Shown: in pieces, positions 17,575-26,620 of the stretch | Numbering within the stretch: the stretch's first letter is position 1 | Layout: each line of letters opens with the position of its first letter | Notes under the pieces: model-generated | Told to the model about the DNA's origin: nothing | The model's database searches: none | The model's input: only the letters and a program-made list of their open reading frames with translations | Assembly (NCBI GenBank): GCA_016296205.1 | Contig: JAEDJS010000003.1 | Location: 1 to 64,000, forward strand | Length of the DNA stretch: 64,000 bases | Source of the DNA: Treponema sp. | GTDB lineage: Bacteria; Spirochaetota; Spirochaetia; Treponematales; Treponemataceae | Reading direction: 5' to 3' | Program-made: the position numbers and the translations under genes

Positions 17575-17967
17575 GTCATGCTGAACTTGTTTCAGCATCT
17601 CCTACTGGTTGGTGGGTGAGAGATCCTGAATCCAGTTCAGGATGACAGTTAATTGTTCGGGATGACAGTTGTTGGTTTGTGCTGGCATTTATTGGTTCGG
17701 GGGGACGGGCCATTGGTTTGTGAGGGCATAATTGTGTCATTCCGGACCTGATCCGGAATCTCTTTGCAAGAGAGATCCTGAATCCAGTTCAGGATGACAG
17801 TTATTGGTTCGGGATGACAGTTATTTGTTCGTGGTGACGGACCATTGGTTTGTGAGGGCATAATTGTGTCATTCCGGACCTGATCCGGAATCTCTTTGCA
17901 AGAGAGATCCTGAAACTAGTTCAGGATGACGGAGAGGAGAGAGATCCTGAAACTAGTTCGGGATGAC
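17575..17967. repeat. palindromic intergenic repeats, cluster C, with 132-bp tandem duplication
   Basis: The 593-bp gap between the ligase and the CotH gene is the richest array. Full units lie near 17575-17601, 17620-17646, 17736-17762, 17772-17798, 17868-17894, 17904-17930 and 17941-17967, with half units between. Stems include ATGCTGAA, ATCCTGAA and ATTCCGGA types. A block of about 73 bp starting at 17710 recurs exactly 132 bp later at 17842, showing a recent tandem duplication. One unit (17941) has mixed arms that still pair through a G-U wobble. No gene is visible in the gap. Confidence 0.85.
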
Positions 17968-18070
17968 AGTTCTTGGTTTGTGCTGGCATTTATTGGTTTG
18001 GGTGGCAATTAATTGTCGTGTTGGCTGTGGTGCAGAATTGGTTCTGCAAACGTACCAATTAGTGATTTTA

Positions 18071-19510
18071 TTACCACTTGGCAATCTGGTGGTCCATCCA
18101 GACAATTCTAGTCCATAGCCAGTCTTTAAGCATGCGAATTTCGGAATCGTAGGTGTAGCGGTCCTGGTAACCTTTTGCAGCAGGCCATACATATTTTCCA
18201 AAAATTGGCCATCTTACAAAGTTTTGTTTAAAATCATCTTTGTAGGCAGTTTGATATCGTGGAATAAATTCAGTAACAAGTTTTTTTACTTCCGGAACTT
18301 TTTCCTGCCAGCGTTCTTTTACTCTTGAAACAAATTTTGAATCCTGGAAAAGTCTTACAAAATACCTTGCACGGTTTTTAATATAGAAATCCTGTGGAAC
18401 ACCGCAATCAGTTTCGCCGTCGTTTCCAAAACCAATGTCAAAGTCCCAGAGTGGTCCCATGTGAATCAACTTATCGGCATTATCAAAATAACAGTAGCAG
18501 CTGCTAAAGAATTTTGCGTCACGATTTTTAGAAATTTCGTTAATAAAATACCAGTCGATAAAAGAATCAACATCAATATAATTCCCGTAATAATTGGCAC
18601 TTGAAGCAACGTTAAAATCCGGAGAATAAAGTGCTTCTTCAAATTGGAGAATATAGTCGTGAATTTTCTGTTGCAGTTCCGGTTTAATCTGAGAGGCGTG
18701 GGGTGTATTCAAACTGACTGTAACACCCTTTGGAGTTATAAAGTTGAATTCTTCGTCTTCCCGGTAGTTGAATTCAAGAATGTAGCCAAAGTGTTCAAAT
18801 TGTTTTTCATTTTTGCAGTCTTTAAGATTTGCAATATTTACACGGTTTGGTTCAATTGTGATTTTTTCAAGAAGAAGGTAAACTCCCTGATACTTTTCGT
18901 TGAAATAAACATGGCATTGACGGCAATTCTGGGACCATTTAAAAGAATTAAAAATATTGCGCCCCATGTAATATGCCATTGAATTTCGCAGAAGTGTTTT
19001 GTCTGTGTAGTTGGCAATAAGAGCAAATTCTTTAGATTCTCCCATTCCCAGCAAGTTGAATTTTTGACAGAGTTCAAGATTAAAAGATTTTTTTGGCTGA
19101 TTCCAACTGGTGTTTCCACGTCCCTTAATTAAAATTGGTAAATTTTCAAAACTTTGGGCAGCGCTTTTAACGGAAATAAAGCCTTCAACTTTGGACAGTT
19201 TATAATCGGTAAGTTCAACATCCTGGTTTATATTAATGGTAATAATAGGCATTGTCTGTAAAGTTTCATCATCATTCAGAGTGGCAAGCAAATCATTGTT
19301 CTGCTGCAAGTTGATTTGAAGTTTGGATTTTTTTTGATTACTTTTCTTAACTGATATAGGTTTTTCAACTTTTTGGTCAGTTTTTTCTGACGTATCTGGA
19401 TTTTGGTTTGGTATATATTCGTGAATAAAAATTAATGCAAAAGAAGCAATACAAATTAATGCCAGAACTGATGATGTTTTTAAAACACTGATACTAAAAT
19501 TTCGGTTCAT
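18071..19510 (-). CDS. CotH-kinase family protein, membrane-anchored
   Basis: A 479-residue protein starting MNRNFSISVLKTSS with one hydrophobic segment (about 12-30), then a Lys/Ser-rich linker to about residue 75. The rest matches the CotH family: GRGNTSWNQPKKSFNLEL (near 130, glycine-rich ATP-loop-like block), YQGVYLLLEKITI (near 210), and GPLWDFDIGFGND (near 355, metal-site DFD). CotH proteins are atypical protein kinases that phosphorylate secreted partners, first known from Bacillus spores; non-spore-formers use them at the envelope. The start at 19510 is chosen because TTGAAG-17 bp-TAAAAT ends 7 nt upstream, although ATG 19534 and TTG 19546 are in frame. The partner is unknown. Confidence 0.8.
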   Translation of the reverse strand: MNRNFSISVLKTSSVLALICIASFALIFIHEYIPNQNPDTSEKTDQKVEKPISVKKSNQKKSKLQINLQQNNDLLATLNDDETLQTMPIITININQDVELTDYKLSKVEGFISVKSAAQSFENLPILIKGRGNTSWNQPKKSFNLELCQKFNLLGMGESKEFALIANYTDKTLLRNSMAYYMGRNIFNSFKWSQNCRQCHVYFNEKYQGVYLLLEKITIEPNRVNIANLKDCKNEKQFEHFGYILEFNYREDEEFNFITPKGVTVSLNTPHASQIKPELQQKIHDYILQFEEALYSPDFNVASSANYYGNYIDVDSFIDWYFINEISKNRDAKFFSSCYCYFDNADKLIHMGPLWDFDIGFGNDGETDCGVPQDFYIKNRARYFVRLFQDSKFVSRVKERWQEKVPEVKKLVTEFIPRYQTAYKDDFKQNFVRWPIFGKYVWPAAKGYQDRYTYDSEIRMLKDWLWTRIVWMDHQIAKW

Positions 19511-19517
19511 ACTAAAT

Positions 19518-19546
19518 ATTTTATAAGAAATCATGGTTTTCTTCAA
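19518..19546 (-). promoter_or_regulatory. promoter of cotH-like gene, predicted leaderless
   Basis: Minus-strand TTGAAG (19541-19546), 17 bp, TAAAAT (19518-19523), then 7 nt to the ATG at 19510. Confidence 0.6.
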
Positions 19547-19669
19547 TAATAAAATTAGCTAAGGTAACAGTTGCCACAGCTCAGAATATATAATAAAGGT
19601 GTAAGAAAAACAAAAAAAATAATTTAGGTTTTTGCCGGTGGTAAAATTTATCAATTAAGGGAGAATTGT

Positions 19670-20365
19670 ATGACAGAAAAAACAGAAGAATTTGAATTGC
19701 TTTCAAATGAAATTAACAAGTATCAAGTATTGGATCGGGAACAAGAAAGAGAACTTTTCATTGACTACAAAGAAAACGGAAACATGAAAGCCAGAGAAAA
19801 ATTGGGTCACTGTAATCTTAGACTTGTTGTTAAAGCTGCTTCAAAATTTTGTAACATGGGTTTTGAAATGGATTACATGGATATGATTGCCTTCGGAATG
19901 GAAGGATTACTCCATGCCATTGATAAATTCGATTATAAAACCGGCAATCGACTGATTACATATTGCACACCATGGATTGAACAGTATATCCGCCGCAATT
20001 GTGAGCAGGAGAGAAAAAGAAAAATCAGCATGGTTTATATTGATGAACTGGAAGATGAAGAAAATTTTCGATACGACCAGATTCTTGACAGTTCAATTGA
20101 AGAGAAAAAATATCTTTCACCGGAAGACCAACTGATGATTCGGCTAAGGGAAGAAGATGTTGATAAAGCTTTAAGACAGCTGCCAGAAGTTGAACAGAGA
20201 GTCCTTAGAGAACGGTTTGGTTTTTATTCTGAGCCATGCACTTTGTCTGAAATCGGAAAAAAACTTGGTAAAAGCAAAGAAAGAATTCGTCAGTATGAAT
20301 ACCAGGCACTTTCCGATTTGCGAAGAAGTGAATGTTTGGAAGCACTAAAGTCTTATGCAGCTTAA
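19670..20365 (+). CDS. compact sigma-70 family RNA polymerase sigma factor
   Basis: A 231-residue sigma factor. Residues 5-40 resemble region 1.2. Region 2 spans about 42-112: NLRLVVKAASKF, DMIAFGMEGLLHAIDKFDY (core binding) and TYCTPWIEQYIRRN (-10 recognition/melting). Region 4 spans about 165-228, with the helix-turn-helix CTLSEIGKKLGKSKERIRQYEYQALSDLRR cut here into its known helices. Between them, region 3 is short and acidic (YIDELEDEENF), so it is smaller than RpoD and is likely an alternative, group 2/3 factor. A GGGAG site lies 8 nt upstream. Its regulon is unknown; it ends 2 bp from the convergent methyltransferase gene. Confidence 0.8.
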   Translation: MTEKTEEFELLSNEINKYQVLDREQERELFIDYKENGNMKAREKLGHCNLRLVVKAASKFCNMGFEMDYMDMIAFGMEGLLHAIDKFDYKTGNRLITYCTPWIEQYIRRNCEQERKRKISMVYIDELEDEENFRYDQILDSSIEEKKYLSPEDQLMIRLREEDVDKALRQLPEVEQRVLRERFGFYSEPCTLSEIGKKLGKSKERIRQYEYQALSDLRRSECLEALKSYAA

Positions 20366-20367
20366 AA

Positions 20368-21120
20368 CTATTTCTTTGCTACCAGAACCATTGTTTTAGC
20401 GTTCTGGTCGTAAGGATTGAGGTTATAGTCGCCATAAGCTTTTGCTTCTTTGAATCCGGCTTTGATTAATGTTTTGCAAAGTTCGGCAGCACTGTAGAGT
20501 CTTTGGGTAAATTGATGTTCGATTCTTGTTCCATCTTCCTTTATGAGAATCCATTTAGAAACTAAACCTTCCCATGCTCCTTCTACGCTGAACTGTGTAA
20601 GACAAGTCATGCCGGCACGTTCAAACCATTCACCTTCGGTAAAATATAAAATGGCAGTTTCCCGGCTGGTACATTCCAGAATAAATGTTCCTCCATCGGA
20701 AAGGGAGTTACAAATGTTTTTGAGAATTTCGAAATCTTCTTCTTCTGTGTCGCAATAACCAAATGAAGTATACAAGTTGATGGCTGCATCAAATTTTGTC
20801 TGGGTTTTAAAAGTTCGTAAATCATGGTTGATCAGATTCAGAGTAACGCCTTCGTCGTCTGCAGTTTCTTTGGCGGCGTCCAGTTCACTTTGAATGATAT
20901 CAACGCCTGTAACATCTAAACCAAGAAGTGCAAGTTCAACAGAAATTCTTCCTGGACCACAACCGGCATCAAGAATTTTTGCTCCTTCCTTAAGGTTGCA
21001 GATTTTTTTTACGCTTTGAGCAACGGGACCTGCTTCTGCCCAACGTTCCGCATCAAACATAATTGGTCCGTAGTTAATCCAAAAATCTTCTTTTTCAAAC
21101 CATTGTTTTTTTTCTGACAT
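20368..21120 (-). CDS. class I SAM-dependent methyltransferase
   Basis: A 250-residue cytoplasmic methyltransferase with motif I ILDAGCGPGRIS (49-60), the acidic SAM ribose contact GVDI near 74, motif II/III around AINLYTSFGYCD (near 117), and a C-terminal beta-rich half. The Methyltransf_25/11 type acts on small molecules or proteins; the substrate is not apparent. The start is 2 bp after the M50 protease stop, with a GGGAT site, so both are cotranscribed from the leaderless promoter at 21795. Confidence 0.8.
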   Translation of the reverse strand: MSEKKQWFEKEDFWINYGPIMFDAERWAEAGPVAQSVKKICNLKEGAKILDAGCGPGRISVELALLGLDVTGVDIIQSELDAAKETADDEGVTLNLINHDLRTFKTQTKFDAAINLYTSFGYCDTEEEDFEILKNICNSLSDGGTFILECTSRETAILYFTEGEWFERAGMTCLTQFSVEGAWEGLVSKWILIKEDGTRIEHQFTQRLYSAAELCKTLIKAGFKEAKAYGDYNLNPYDQNAKTMVLVAKK

Positions 21121-21122
21121 TT

Positions 21123-21788
21123 TTATCCCTTTATTAAAACCAATTTTAAAATAGAATCAACCCAGCGGCTTAGAAAATTCATTGTAGAAATTGTTGTATT
21201 CTGGAAAAGCTGCAGTGGTTTGTCTAAAATTCCAGTAAAAAGCAAAATGACTAAAGCAAGAAAAAAATAACGTTCATATTTCATCAGTGAAAAATATTTT
21301 TCTTCGGGAAGAATTAAAGAAAGAATTCTGGAACCGTCTAATGGAGGAATTGGAAGAAGATTAAAAATTGCGAGAGAAATATTAATAAGCGTAAAATACT
21401 GGAAACCAATATAAAAATAAAAAAACAGTTGAACTGATTTTAGAACGTAAAAATAGTAGAAAATTTTTGCAAGACAAATAGCAATGTATGCAAGAATTAA
21501 ATTACTTACAGGTCCAGCCAATGCGCTTAGTGCAAATCCAAGCTTTGGCTTTTTAAAATTTCTTGCATCAATTGGAACTGGTTTTCCCCATCCAAAACCA
21601 AGGAAAATCATTGCAAGAGCACCAGTATAAGTAAGGTGAGCAAATGGGTTTAAAGAAATTCTACCGTAATTTTTTCCTGTATCATCCCCTAATTTATGAG
21701 CAATCCAAGCGTGGGCAGTTTCGTGAATTGGGAAGCAGGTTAAGAGAATTACAATTCTAATTGCATACTTAATAATTTTATCAGTCAT
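21123..21788 (-). CDS. site-2 protease family (M50) membrane metalloprotease
   Basis: A 221-residue protein with about five membrane spans. The zinc site is HETAH (H22, E23, H26) in the first span, and the third ligand is the Asp of LLPIPPLDGSRIL near residue 148, the family's NPDG-like motif. There is no PDZ or CBS domain, so it is the minimal YwhC-like form whose physiological substrate is generally unknown. A TG-T-TACAAT extended -10 ends 6 nt before the ATG and no ribosome site is seen. It is transcribed divergently from the adenosine deaminase gene across only 46 bp. Confidence 0.85.
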   Translation of the reverse strand: MTDKIIKYAIRIVILLTCFPIHETAHAWIAHKLGDDTGKNYGRISLNPFAHLTYTGALAMIFLGFGWGKPVPIDARNFKKPKLGFALSALAGPVSNLILAYIAICLAKIFYYFYVLKSVQLFFYFYIGFQYFTLINISLAIFNLLPIPPLDGSRILSLILPEEKYFSLMKYERYFFLALVILLFTGILDKPLQLFQNTTISTMNFLSRWVDSILKLVLIKG

Positions 21789-21794
21789 GCTAGG

Positions 21795-21828
21795 ATTGTA
21801 ACATATAATTTAATTTTTGTGCTATAAT
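21795..21828. promoter_or_regulatory. back-to-back extended -10 promoters, both predicted leaderless
   Basis: The 46-bp gap between the M50 and adenosine deaminase genes holds two extended -10 boxes facing away from each other: minus-strand TG-T-TACAAT (21795-21803) and plus-strand TG-C-TATAAT (21820-21828). Each ends exactly 6 nt before its ATG. No ribosome site exists on either side. Confidence 0.65.
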
Positions 21829-21834
21829 TTAAAT

Positions 21835-22821
21835 ATGAATTATATTGATTTACATTTGCATCTGGATGGAAGCATTTCTTTAAAAACCGCAAGACAGCTG
21901 GCAGAAATAGAAAAAGTAGAATTACCTCAAAGTGATGAAGAACTTTTAAATCTTATGCAGTGCCCAAAAGATTGCAGAGATTTAAATGAATATCTTAAAT
22001 GTTTTGAGCTTCCTGTTAGTTTGATGCAGAGTAAAGAATCATTAGAAATTGCTGCTCATAATTTATGTGCCGATCTTGCAGAAACTGGTTGTATTTATGC
22101 AGAAATTAGATTTGCTCCTCAACTTCATTGCAGAAAAGGTTTAAATCAGAAGCAGGTTGTTCAAAGTGTTTTAAAAGGATTAAAAAAGAGCTCAATCCCT
22201 GTAAATCTTATTTTATGCTGTATGCGTGGAAGCTGTCACAAAGAAAATAAGGAAACAATACAGCTGGTAAAAAAATTTCAGAGTAGAAAAGATTATTCTG
22301 TTGTGGCGGCGGATTTGGCGGGTGCAGAAGCATTGTTCCCCAATGAAAATTTTTTGCAGGAATTTGGACTGGCTCAGAAATTGGGAATTAATTATGTAAT
22401 TCATGCAGGAGAAGCCAGTGGCCCAGAAAGTGTAATCAGTGCGGCATGGATGGGAGCTTATCGAATTGGTCACGGTGTAAGAAGCATAGAAAATCAGGAT
22501 GCAGTTAACACTCTTTTAGAAAAAGACATCACTCTTGAAATTTGCCCAACAAGTAATTTGCAAACAAAAATTTTTAATTCAATAGAAGAAATCCCAATTC
22601 CCCAGTTATTGCAGGCAGGTATAGAACTTACGATAAATAGTGACAATATGACTGTAAGCGGAACCAATGCCGGGCTTGAAATGGAAAAAGTGCTGAATAC
22701 CTTTGTAGAACCGGAACATCGTCATGAAGTATACAAAGGATTTTTATTCAACGCACTGGAATCATCGTTTTGTAGTAATAAATTGTTTAATAAGTTATCT
22801 GAACAAATTCAAAATATGTAA
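21835..22821 (+). CDS. add: adenosine deaminase
   Basis: Deaminates adenosine (or 2'-deoxyadenosine) to inosine in purine salvage. The 328-residue protein starts MNYIDLHLHLDGS with zinc ligands H7 and H9, followed by HAGEASGP near 195 (zinc His and catalytic Glu), RIGHG near 219, EICPTSN near 240, and the zinc Asp in INSDNMTVSG near 276. These match the bacterial Add group; an adenine or aminofutalosine deaminase is a less likely alternative. A TTG at 21817 is in frame, but the -10 box lies over it, so ATG 21835 is the start. The gene is convergent with the CDF gene. Confidence 0.85.
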   Translation: MNYIDLHLHLDGSISLKTARQLAEIEKVELPQSDEELLNLMQCPKDCRDLNEYLKCFELPVSLMQSKESLEIAAHNLCADLAETGCIYAEIRFAPQLHCRKGLNQKQVVQSVLKGLKKSSIPVNLILCCMRGSCHKENKETIQLVKKFQSRKDYSVVAADLAGAEALFPNENFLQEFGLAQKLGINYVIHAGEASGPESVISAAWMGAYRIGHGVRSIENQDAVNTLLEKDITLEICPTSNLQTKIFNSIEEIPIPQLLQAGIELTINSDNMTVSGTNAGLEMEKVLNTFVEPEHRHEVYKGFLFNALESSFCSNKLFNKLSEQIQNM

Positions 22822-22852
22822 AAAAAAGCTCCTCAAAAAAGTTGAAGAGCTT
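22819..22852 (-). terminator. rho-independent terminator for CDF gene
   Basis: On the minus strand an 11-bp stem with one mismatch (AAGCTCTTCAA / TTGAGGAGCTT) around a 5-nt loop, followed by a run of seven T. It overlaps the add stop region. Confidence 0.7.
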
Positions 22853-22882
22853 GGGCTGGTTGTTTAAATAGAAATTAAACTC

Positions 22883-24007
22883 TTAGCAAAAAGGTTTGTC
22901 GATTTTGATAACGCTGGTAAAATGATTATTATATTCCCGAACTTTGTCAAAAAGGAATTTTGTTAACTCAAAATCAGTAAGATTGCAGGAATAAGGTTTA
23001 ATTGCATCAAAAATAACATTTGTGTTGTTTTCACCTGGGACAATTCTTAAATCGTGAATTGAAATTTCCGGGTGTATTTTTTTTGCAACATCAGAAATAT
23101 ATTTTTTAACCTTTGCAACTTCTGGATTATTCAAATCAATTGGATCCATGTGAATAGATGACAGACAGTTAAATTTTGTGTCTAAAGCACATTCAGTCTG
23201 ATCAATTATTTCGTGCAAATCAAAAATATCCTGATTCCCGGGAACTTCTGCATGAACAGTAATGAATAGACGACCAGGCCCATAATCGTGAACAATCAAA
23301 TCGTGAATTCCAATAATTGGTTTGTGGGTAAGGATTTCTTCTTCAATTGCTTTAACAAGTTCAGCATCTGGCGGAAGTCCAAGAAGTGGATCCATAGTTT
23401 CTTTTGTGCTTTGAATTCCATTCCACAAAACCAGGAGAGCAACAATAATTCCGGCAATTCCATCTAAAGGAATTTTTATATTAGGAAAAATTATAGTTAC
23501 AATTACAATAGCAAGAACTGCACCAGTAGAAATCACATCACTTAAACTGTCTTTTGCAGTGGCAATTAAGGCCGGCGAATTGATTTTTTTTCCTGCAACT
23601 AAGTTCATTACAAACATAAAAATTTTAACAAGAATTGATGAAGTTAAAATAATAACTGTAACAAGACTTGTGTTTAATTCCTGAGGATTAATAATGGAAT
23701 TTACTGCAGATTTTAAAAGTTCCCATCCCATTACAAGAATCAGGAAAGAAACAATCAAGCCTGCAATGTATTCCAATCTACCGTGGCCATAAGGGTGTTC
23801 TCTGTCTGGTGATTTTGAAGAAAGTTTAAAACCCAGAATACTGATGATTGAAGCAGCGGCATCACTTAAATTGTTAAATGCATCGGCAATTACGGCAACA
23901 CTTTTGCTTAATAATCCGGCAATAAATTTCCCAGCAAAAAGTAAAATGTTCAGAAAAATTCCTACAGCACTTGTAATGATGCCAACTTTCTGTCTGTTTT
24001 CACTCAT
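22883..24007 (-). CDS. cation diffusion facilitator metal exporter
   Basis: A 374-residue CDF protein: six membrane spans in about 1-205, then a cytoplasmic domain longer than usual. The transport-site motifs are N45-x3-D49 (in DAFNNLSD) and D153-x3-D157 (in AKDSLSD), plus HPYGHGR at 71-77. Zinc exporters usually have His or Asp at the first position; the Asn form occurs in Mn-type CDFs, so manganese export is a fair guess (inference). Residues about 210-290 form the ferredoxin-like CTD with conserved GIHDLIVHDYGPG. It starts 2 bp after the lipoprotein stop and is cotranscribed with it. Confidence 0.85.
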   Translation of the reverse strand: MSENRQKVGIITSAVGIFLNILLFAGKFIAGLLSKSVAVIADAFNNLSDAAASIISILGFKLSSKSPDREHPYGHGRLEYIAGLIVSFLILVMGWELLKSAVNSIINPQELNTSLVTVIILTSSILVKIFMFVMNLVAGKKINSPALIATAKDSLSDVISTGAVLAIVIVTIIFPNIKIPLDGIAGIIVALLVLWNGIQSTKETMDPLLGLPPDAELVKAIEEEILTHKPIIGIHDLIVHDYGPGRLFITVHAEVPGNQDIFDLHEIIDQTECALDTKFNCLSSIHMDPIDLNNPEVAKVKKYISDVAKKIHPEISIHDLRIVPGENNTNVIFDAIKPYSCNLTDFELTKFLFDKVREYNNHFTSVIKIDKPFC

Positions 24008-24009
24008 TT

Positions 24010-25023
24010 TTAATTACCAACCTGTTCTGCAAATATGCTATTCTGTTTGAGTTCGTAGTTGATTGAACTGAGTGCATCCTCAGCTCTAAGATCACCAGTT
24101 TTTATGTACAATTCTTTCATCATGTCACGGGCTTCAAGAAGATTGCCAACGGCCTGCTGAAGTAAAATATAATTGTATCTTGATTCAAAAGAACCTGTTG
24201 TTTCGTAATAAGAATCATACATTGCAGATGCTGTTTCCAGGTTGCCTTTTTTTGCAATCTTGTTTGCTTGTTTTAAAACATCTGATTTGTCTGTGAGAAG
24301 ATTAAGTGTATAAGTAATCTGATAAGGCTGGAGTTTATGGAGAATGTCTGAAGAAATAGAGTTGAATTTTGATTCACATATTTCTAAAGCAGATGGCAGT
24401 GAACGTTTTGTTGAATATTCACCGGAGGAAGTTGAATAATTGTAGCTGTTTGATCCAAGAATTTTTCCAGTTGAAGATTCAATAATTTCGTAGCGGAATT
24501 TAAAATCAACTGTAAGCTTATAATATTTTTCGTAAACAGTTTTATAAATTGTTCTGCCCTGAGAATCTTTGCGGCCACTGTCTACAGAAGTTTGTTTTTC
24601 GATTGGAACAACCGACGAATTAAAATTCGTGAATCTTCCTGCGCAGTAAACATCAGCTGGATTTTGAATCCCATTTTTGAGGGCATTTTTAACGCTTTGT
24701 GAATTAACAACGGATATATAGTTTGAATTTGCAAGTCCGTTTTCTAAAGTTTCTGTAAGATAATTTGCACAGGCTTTTTCTTCTGTTGAATCAACTCCCG
24801 CAAGAATATCAAGCAATTCAAGGATAATTGCAGCTCCGTGTTCATAATCAACTTCTGCAGCATCTGTTGTCTGAACTGGAAGAATTGCCATTGTTTTAGC
24901 ACCTTTAATATCAAGTTCAGCAGGACGCATTGTTGTTACAGGGATTTTTGTTGCACAACTAGCAAATAAAATTGCACTTGAAATAATAGCTGTAACTGAT
25001 TTTGAAAACTGTTTGATTTTCAT
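24010..25023 (-). CDS. lipoprotein, possible CsgG/TolB-like fold
   Basis: A 337-residue protein with a lipoprotein signal (basic MKIKQFSK, hydrophobic core, ILFASC with Cys23). After it, residues 35-60 read PAELDIKGAKTMAILPV, similar to the start of CsgG-like and curli-assembly-related lipoproteins (inference). A Tyr/Ser-rich middle includes TSVDSGRKDSQGRTIYKT. The last 100 residues form TPR-like helix pairs (AKKGNLETASAMYDSYYETT). A GGAG site precedes the ATG. It is 54 bp behind the MATE gene and directly before the CDF gene. The function is not established. Confidence 0.6.
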   Translation of the reverse strand: MKIKQFSKSVTAIISSAILFASCATKIPVTTMRPAELDIKGAKTMAILPVQTTDAAEVDYEHGAAIILELLDILAGVDSTEEKACANYLTETLENGLANSNYISVVNSQSVKNALKNGIQNPADVYCAGRFTNFNSSVVPIEKQTSVDSGRKDSQGRTIYKTVYEKYYKLTVDFKFRYEIIESSTGKILGSNSYNYSTSSGEYSTKRSLPSALEICESKFNSISSDILHKLQPYQITYTLNLLTDKSDVLKQANKIAKKGNLETASAMYDSYYETTGSFESRYNYILLQQAVGNLLEARDMMKELYIKTGDLRAEDALSSINYELKQNSIFAEQVGN

Positions 25024-25077
25024 TTTTCTCCTTCGACTAATTATTATATCACAAAATATAGAATTTTCAATGTAATG

Positions 25078-26478
25078 TTACTGTTCCTGAATTTGAGAGC
25101 TGCTCATTTTTTTGAATTCAACTAAAATAAAATAGAGGACTACAAGAAATGAGATAAAGTCGGCAATTGGTCCAGTCCATAAAATTCCTTCGAAGCCCAT
25201 AAAAAGTGGAAGGGTCAAAAGCAGTGGAATAAAAAATATTACTTGTCTTGTTAACGAAAGCATTGCGCCCTTAATTGCTTTACCTGTTGAAGAAAAAAAG
25301 TTTGCACTTAACATCTGGAATGCTCCAAGAGGTAAAAGACAAAGGAAGATTCTCATAAAGTGAATTGAATATTTTACGTAGTTTTCATCGCCGCTGCCAA
25401 AAAGTCCAATTACTCCCCGAGGGTAAACTTCAAAAATGATTAAAGCAGAAATTGTGATAACGGCGGCAAATTTAACGGCCAGCAGAAAAGCCTGTTTAAC
25501 TCTGTCAAAATTTCTGGCACCATAGTTGAATCCAAGAATAGGCTGCAAACCTTGATTAAGCCCGATGATTACAGAAATAACAATTGCATTGATTTTCATA
25601 ACGATTCCTGTTCCGGCCAGAGGGATTGATGAACCGTATGCACTTTGATTTCCATAATGAACAAGACTTAAATTCATTGTAACCTGAACAAGAGTAATTG
25701 CCAGCTGAGTAAGTCCGGGGCTCATTCCCATTTTGATTGTAGTTAAAGTTTCCTTAATGCTGAATTTAAAATATTCTGGTTTTAGCGATACCCGTTTGAA
25801 TTGCCACATATAAGTTAATGCTGCAATAAATGAAACAATTTGACCAATTACAGTAGCAATAGCGGCACCTTTTACACCCATGTGGAAAACAAAAATCATT
25901 ATAGGATCAAGAATTGTGTTTAATATACAGCCGATTAACATAGTCATCATTGAATAAGTTGGAGAGCCGTCTGCCATTGTTAGTTTTGAAATACCGTTTT
26001 GAAGCATTACAAATGGCATTCCGATGGCAGTGATTTTTGTGTATTCAATTGCATATTCAAGGATTTCGTCTGTGGCACCAAAAAGTTTTAGAAGAGGTTG
26101 ACAGAATATTTCAACAAGAATCATGTATGCAACGCCAAAAATTGTCATCATAACAATTCCAGAACCTACAACTTTTGCAGCATCTTCTTCTTTTTTCTGG
26201 CCAAGATAAATAGAAAACCTTGTAGCACTACCAATTCCAAGGGTGAGCATAATTGCAATGCAGATTGTATTTAAAGGGAAAGCAACATTGGTGGCCGCAT
26301 TTCCAAGATATCCAACGCCGTGGCCTATAAAAATTTGATCAACTACGTTATAAAGACTTGAAACAACCATGGCGATTATAGCAGGAAGTGCAAATTTAAA
26401 CAAAAGAACCGGCATTCTTTCCCAGCCAAGTGGATTGCCGTTGTGAGAATTTGAATTATTACCAGATAAGTTTTTCAT
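25078..26478 (-). CDS. MATE-family efflux transporter
   Basis: A 466-residue protein with twelve predicted spans, organised as two similar six-span halves. It fits the DinF/NorM-like MATE family: PLGWERMPVLLFKFALPAI at the start, GHGVGYLGNAATNVAFPLN near 53, NQGLQPILGFNYGARNFDRV near 290. Such proteins export cationic drugs, peptides or metabolites with Na+ or H+. No ribosome site is seen before the ATG; a TTGATA-17 bp-TAAACT pair ends 9 nt upstream, so it may be leaderless. Substrate unknown. Confidence 0.85.
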   Translation of the reverse strand: MKNLSGNNSNSHNGNPLGWERMPVLLFKFALPAIIAMVVSSLYNVVDQIFIGHGVGYLGNAATNVAFPLNTICIAIMLTLGIGSATRFSIYLGQKKEEDAAKVVGSGIVMMTIFGVAYMILVEIFCQPLLKLFGATDEILEYAIEYTKITAIGMPFVMLQNGISKLTMADGSPTYSMMTMLIGCILNTILDPIMIFVFHMGVKGAAIATVIGQIVSFIAALTYMWQFKRVSLKPEYFKFSIKETLTTIKMGMSPGLTQLAITLVQVTMNLSLVHYGNQSAYGSSIPLAGTGIVMKINAIVISVIIGLNQGLQPILGFNYGARNFDRVKQAFLLAVKFAAVITISALIIFEVYPRGVIGLFGSGDENYVKYSIHFMRIFLCLLPLGAFQMLSANFFSSTGKAIKGAMLSLTRQVIFFIPLLLTLPLFMGFEGILWTGPIADFISFLVVLYFILVEFKKMSSSQIQEQ

Positions 26479-26553
26479 ATGAAAATTAGTTTATCAAAAT
26501 GTAAAAAATATATCAAACACGGAATTTTTTTGAAATTTATTTGTGTTTAATTG

Positions 26554-26582
26554 TTGTATTTAAAGGTAGAAAATAGTATAAT
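26554..26582 (+). promoter_or_regulatory. promoter of pflB
   Basis: TTGTAT (26554-26559), 17 bp, TATAAT (26577-26582). The predicted leader is about 95 nt, long for this window, and contains a palindrome. Confidence 0.6.
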
Positions 26583-26606
26583 AATTAATCAGAAAAGATT
26601 GGGAGA

Positions 26607-26620
26607 CACTATATATAGTG
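26607..26620. promoter_or_regulatory. 14-bp perfect palindrome in pflB leader
   Basis: CACTATATATAGTG is a perfect inverted repeat about 18 nt after the predicted transcription start. A second, imperfect one (TATGA ... TCATA, 26622-26639) follows at once. They may be an operator or an RNA hairpin; no matching regulator is identified. Confidence 0.45.
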
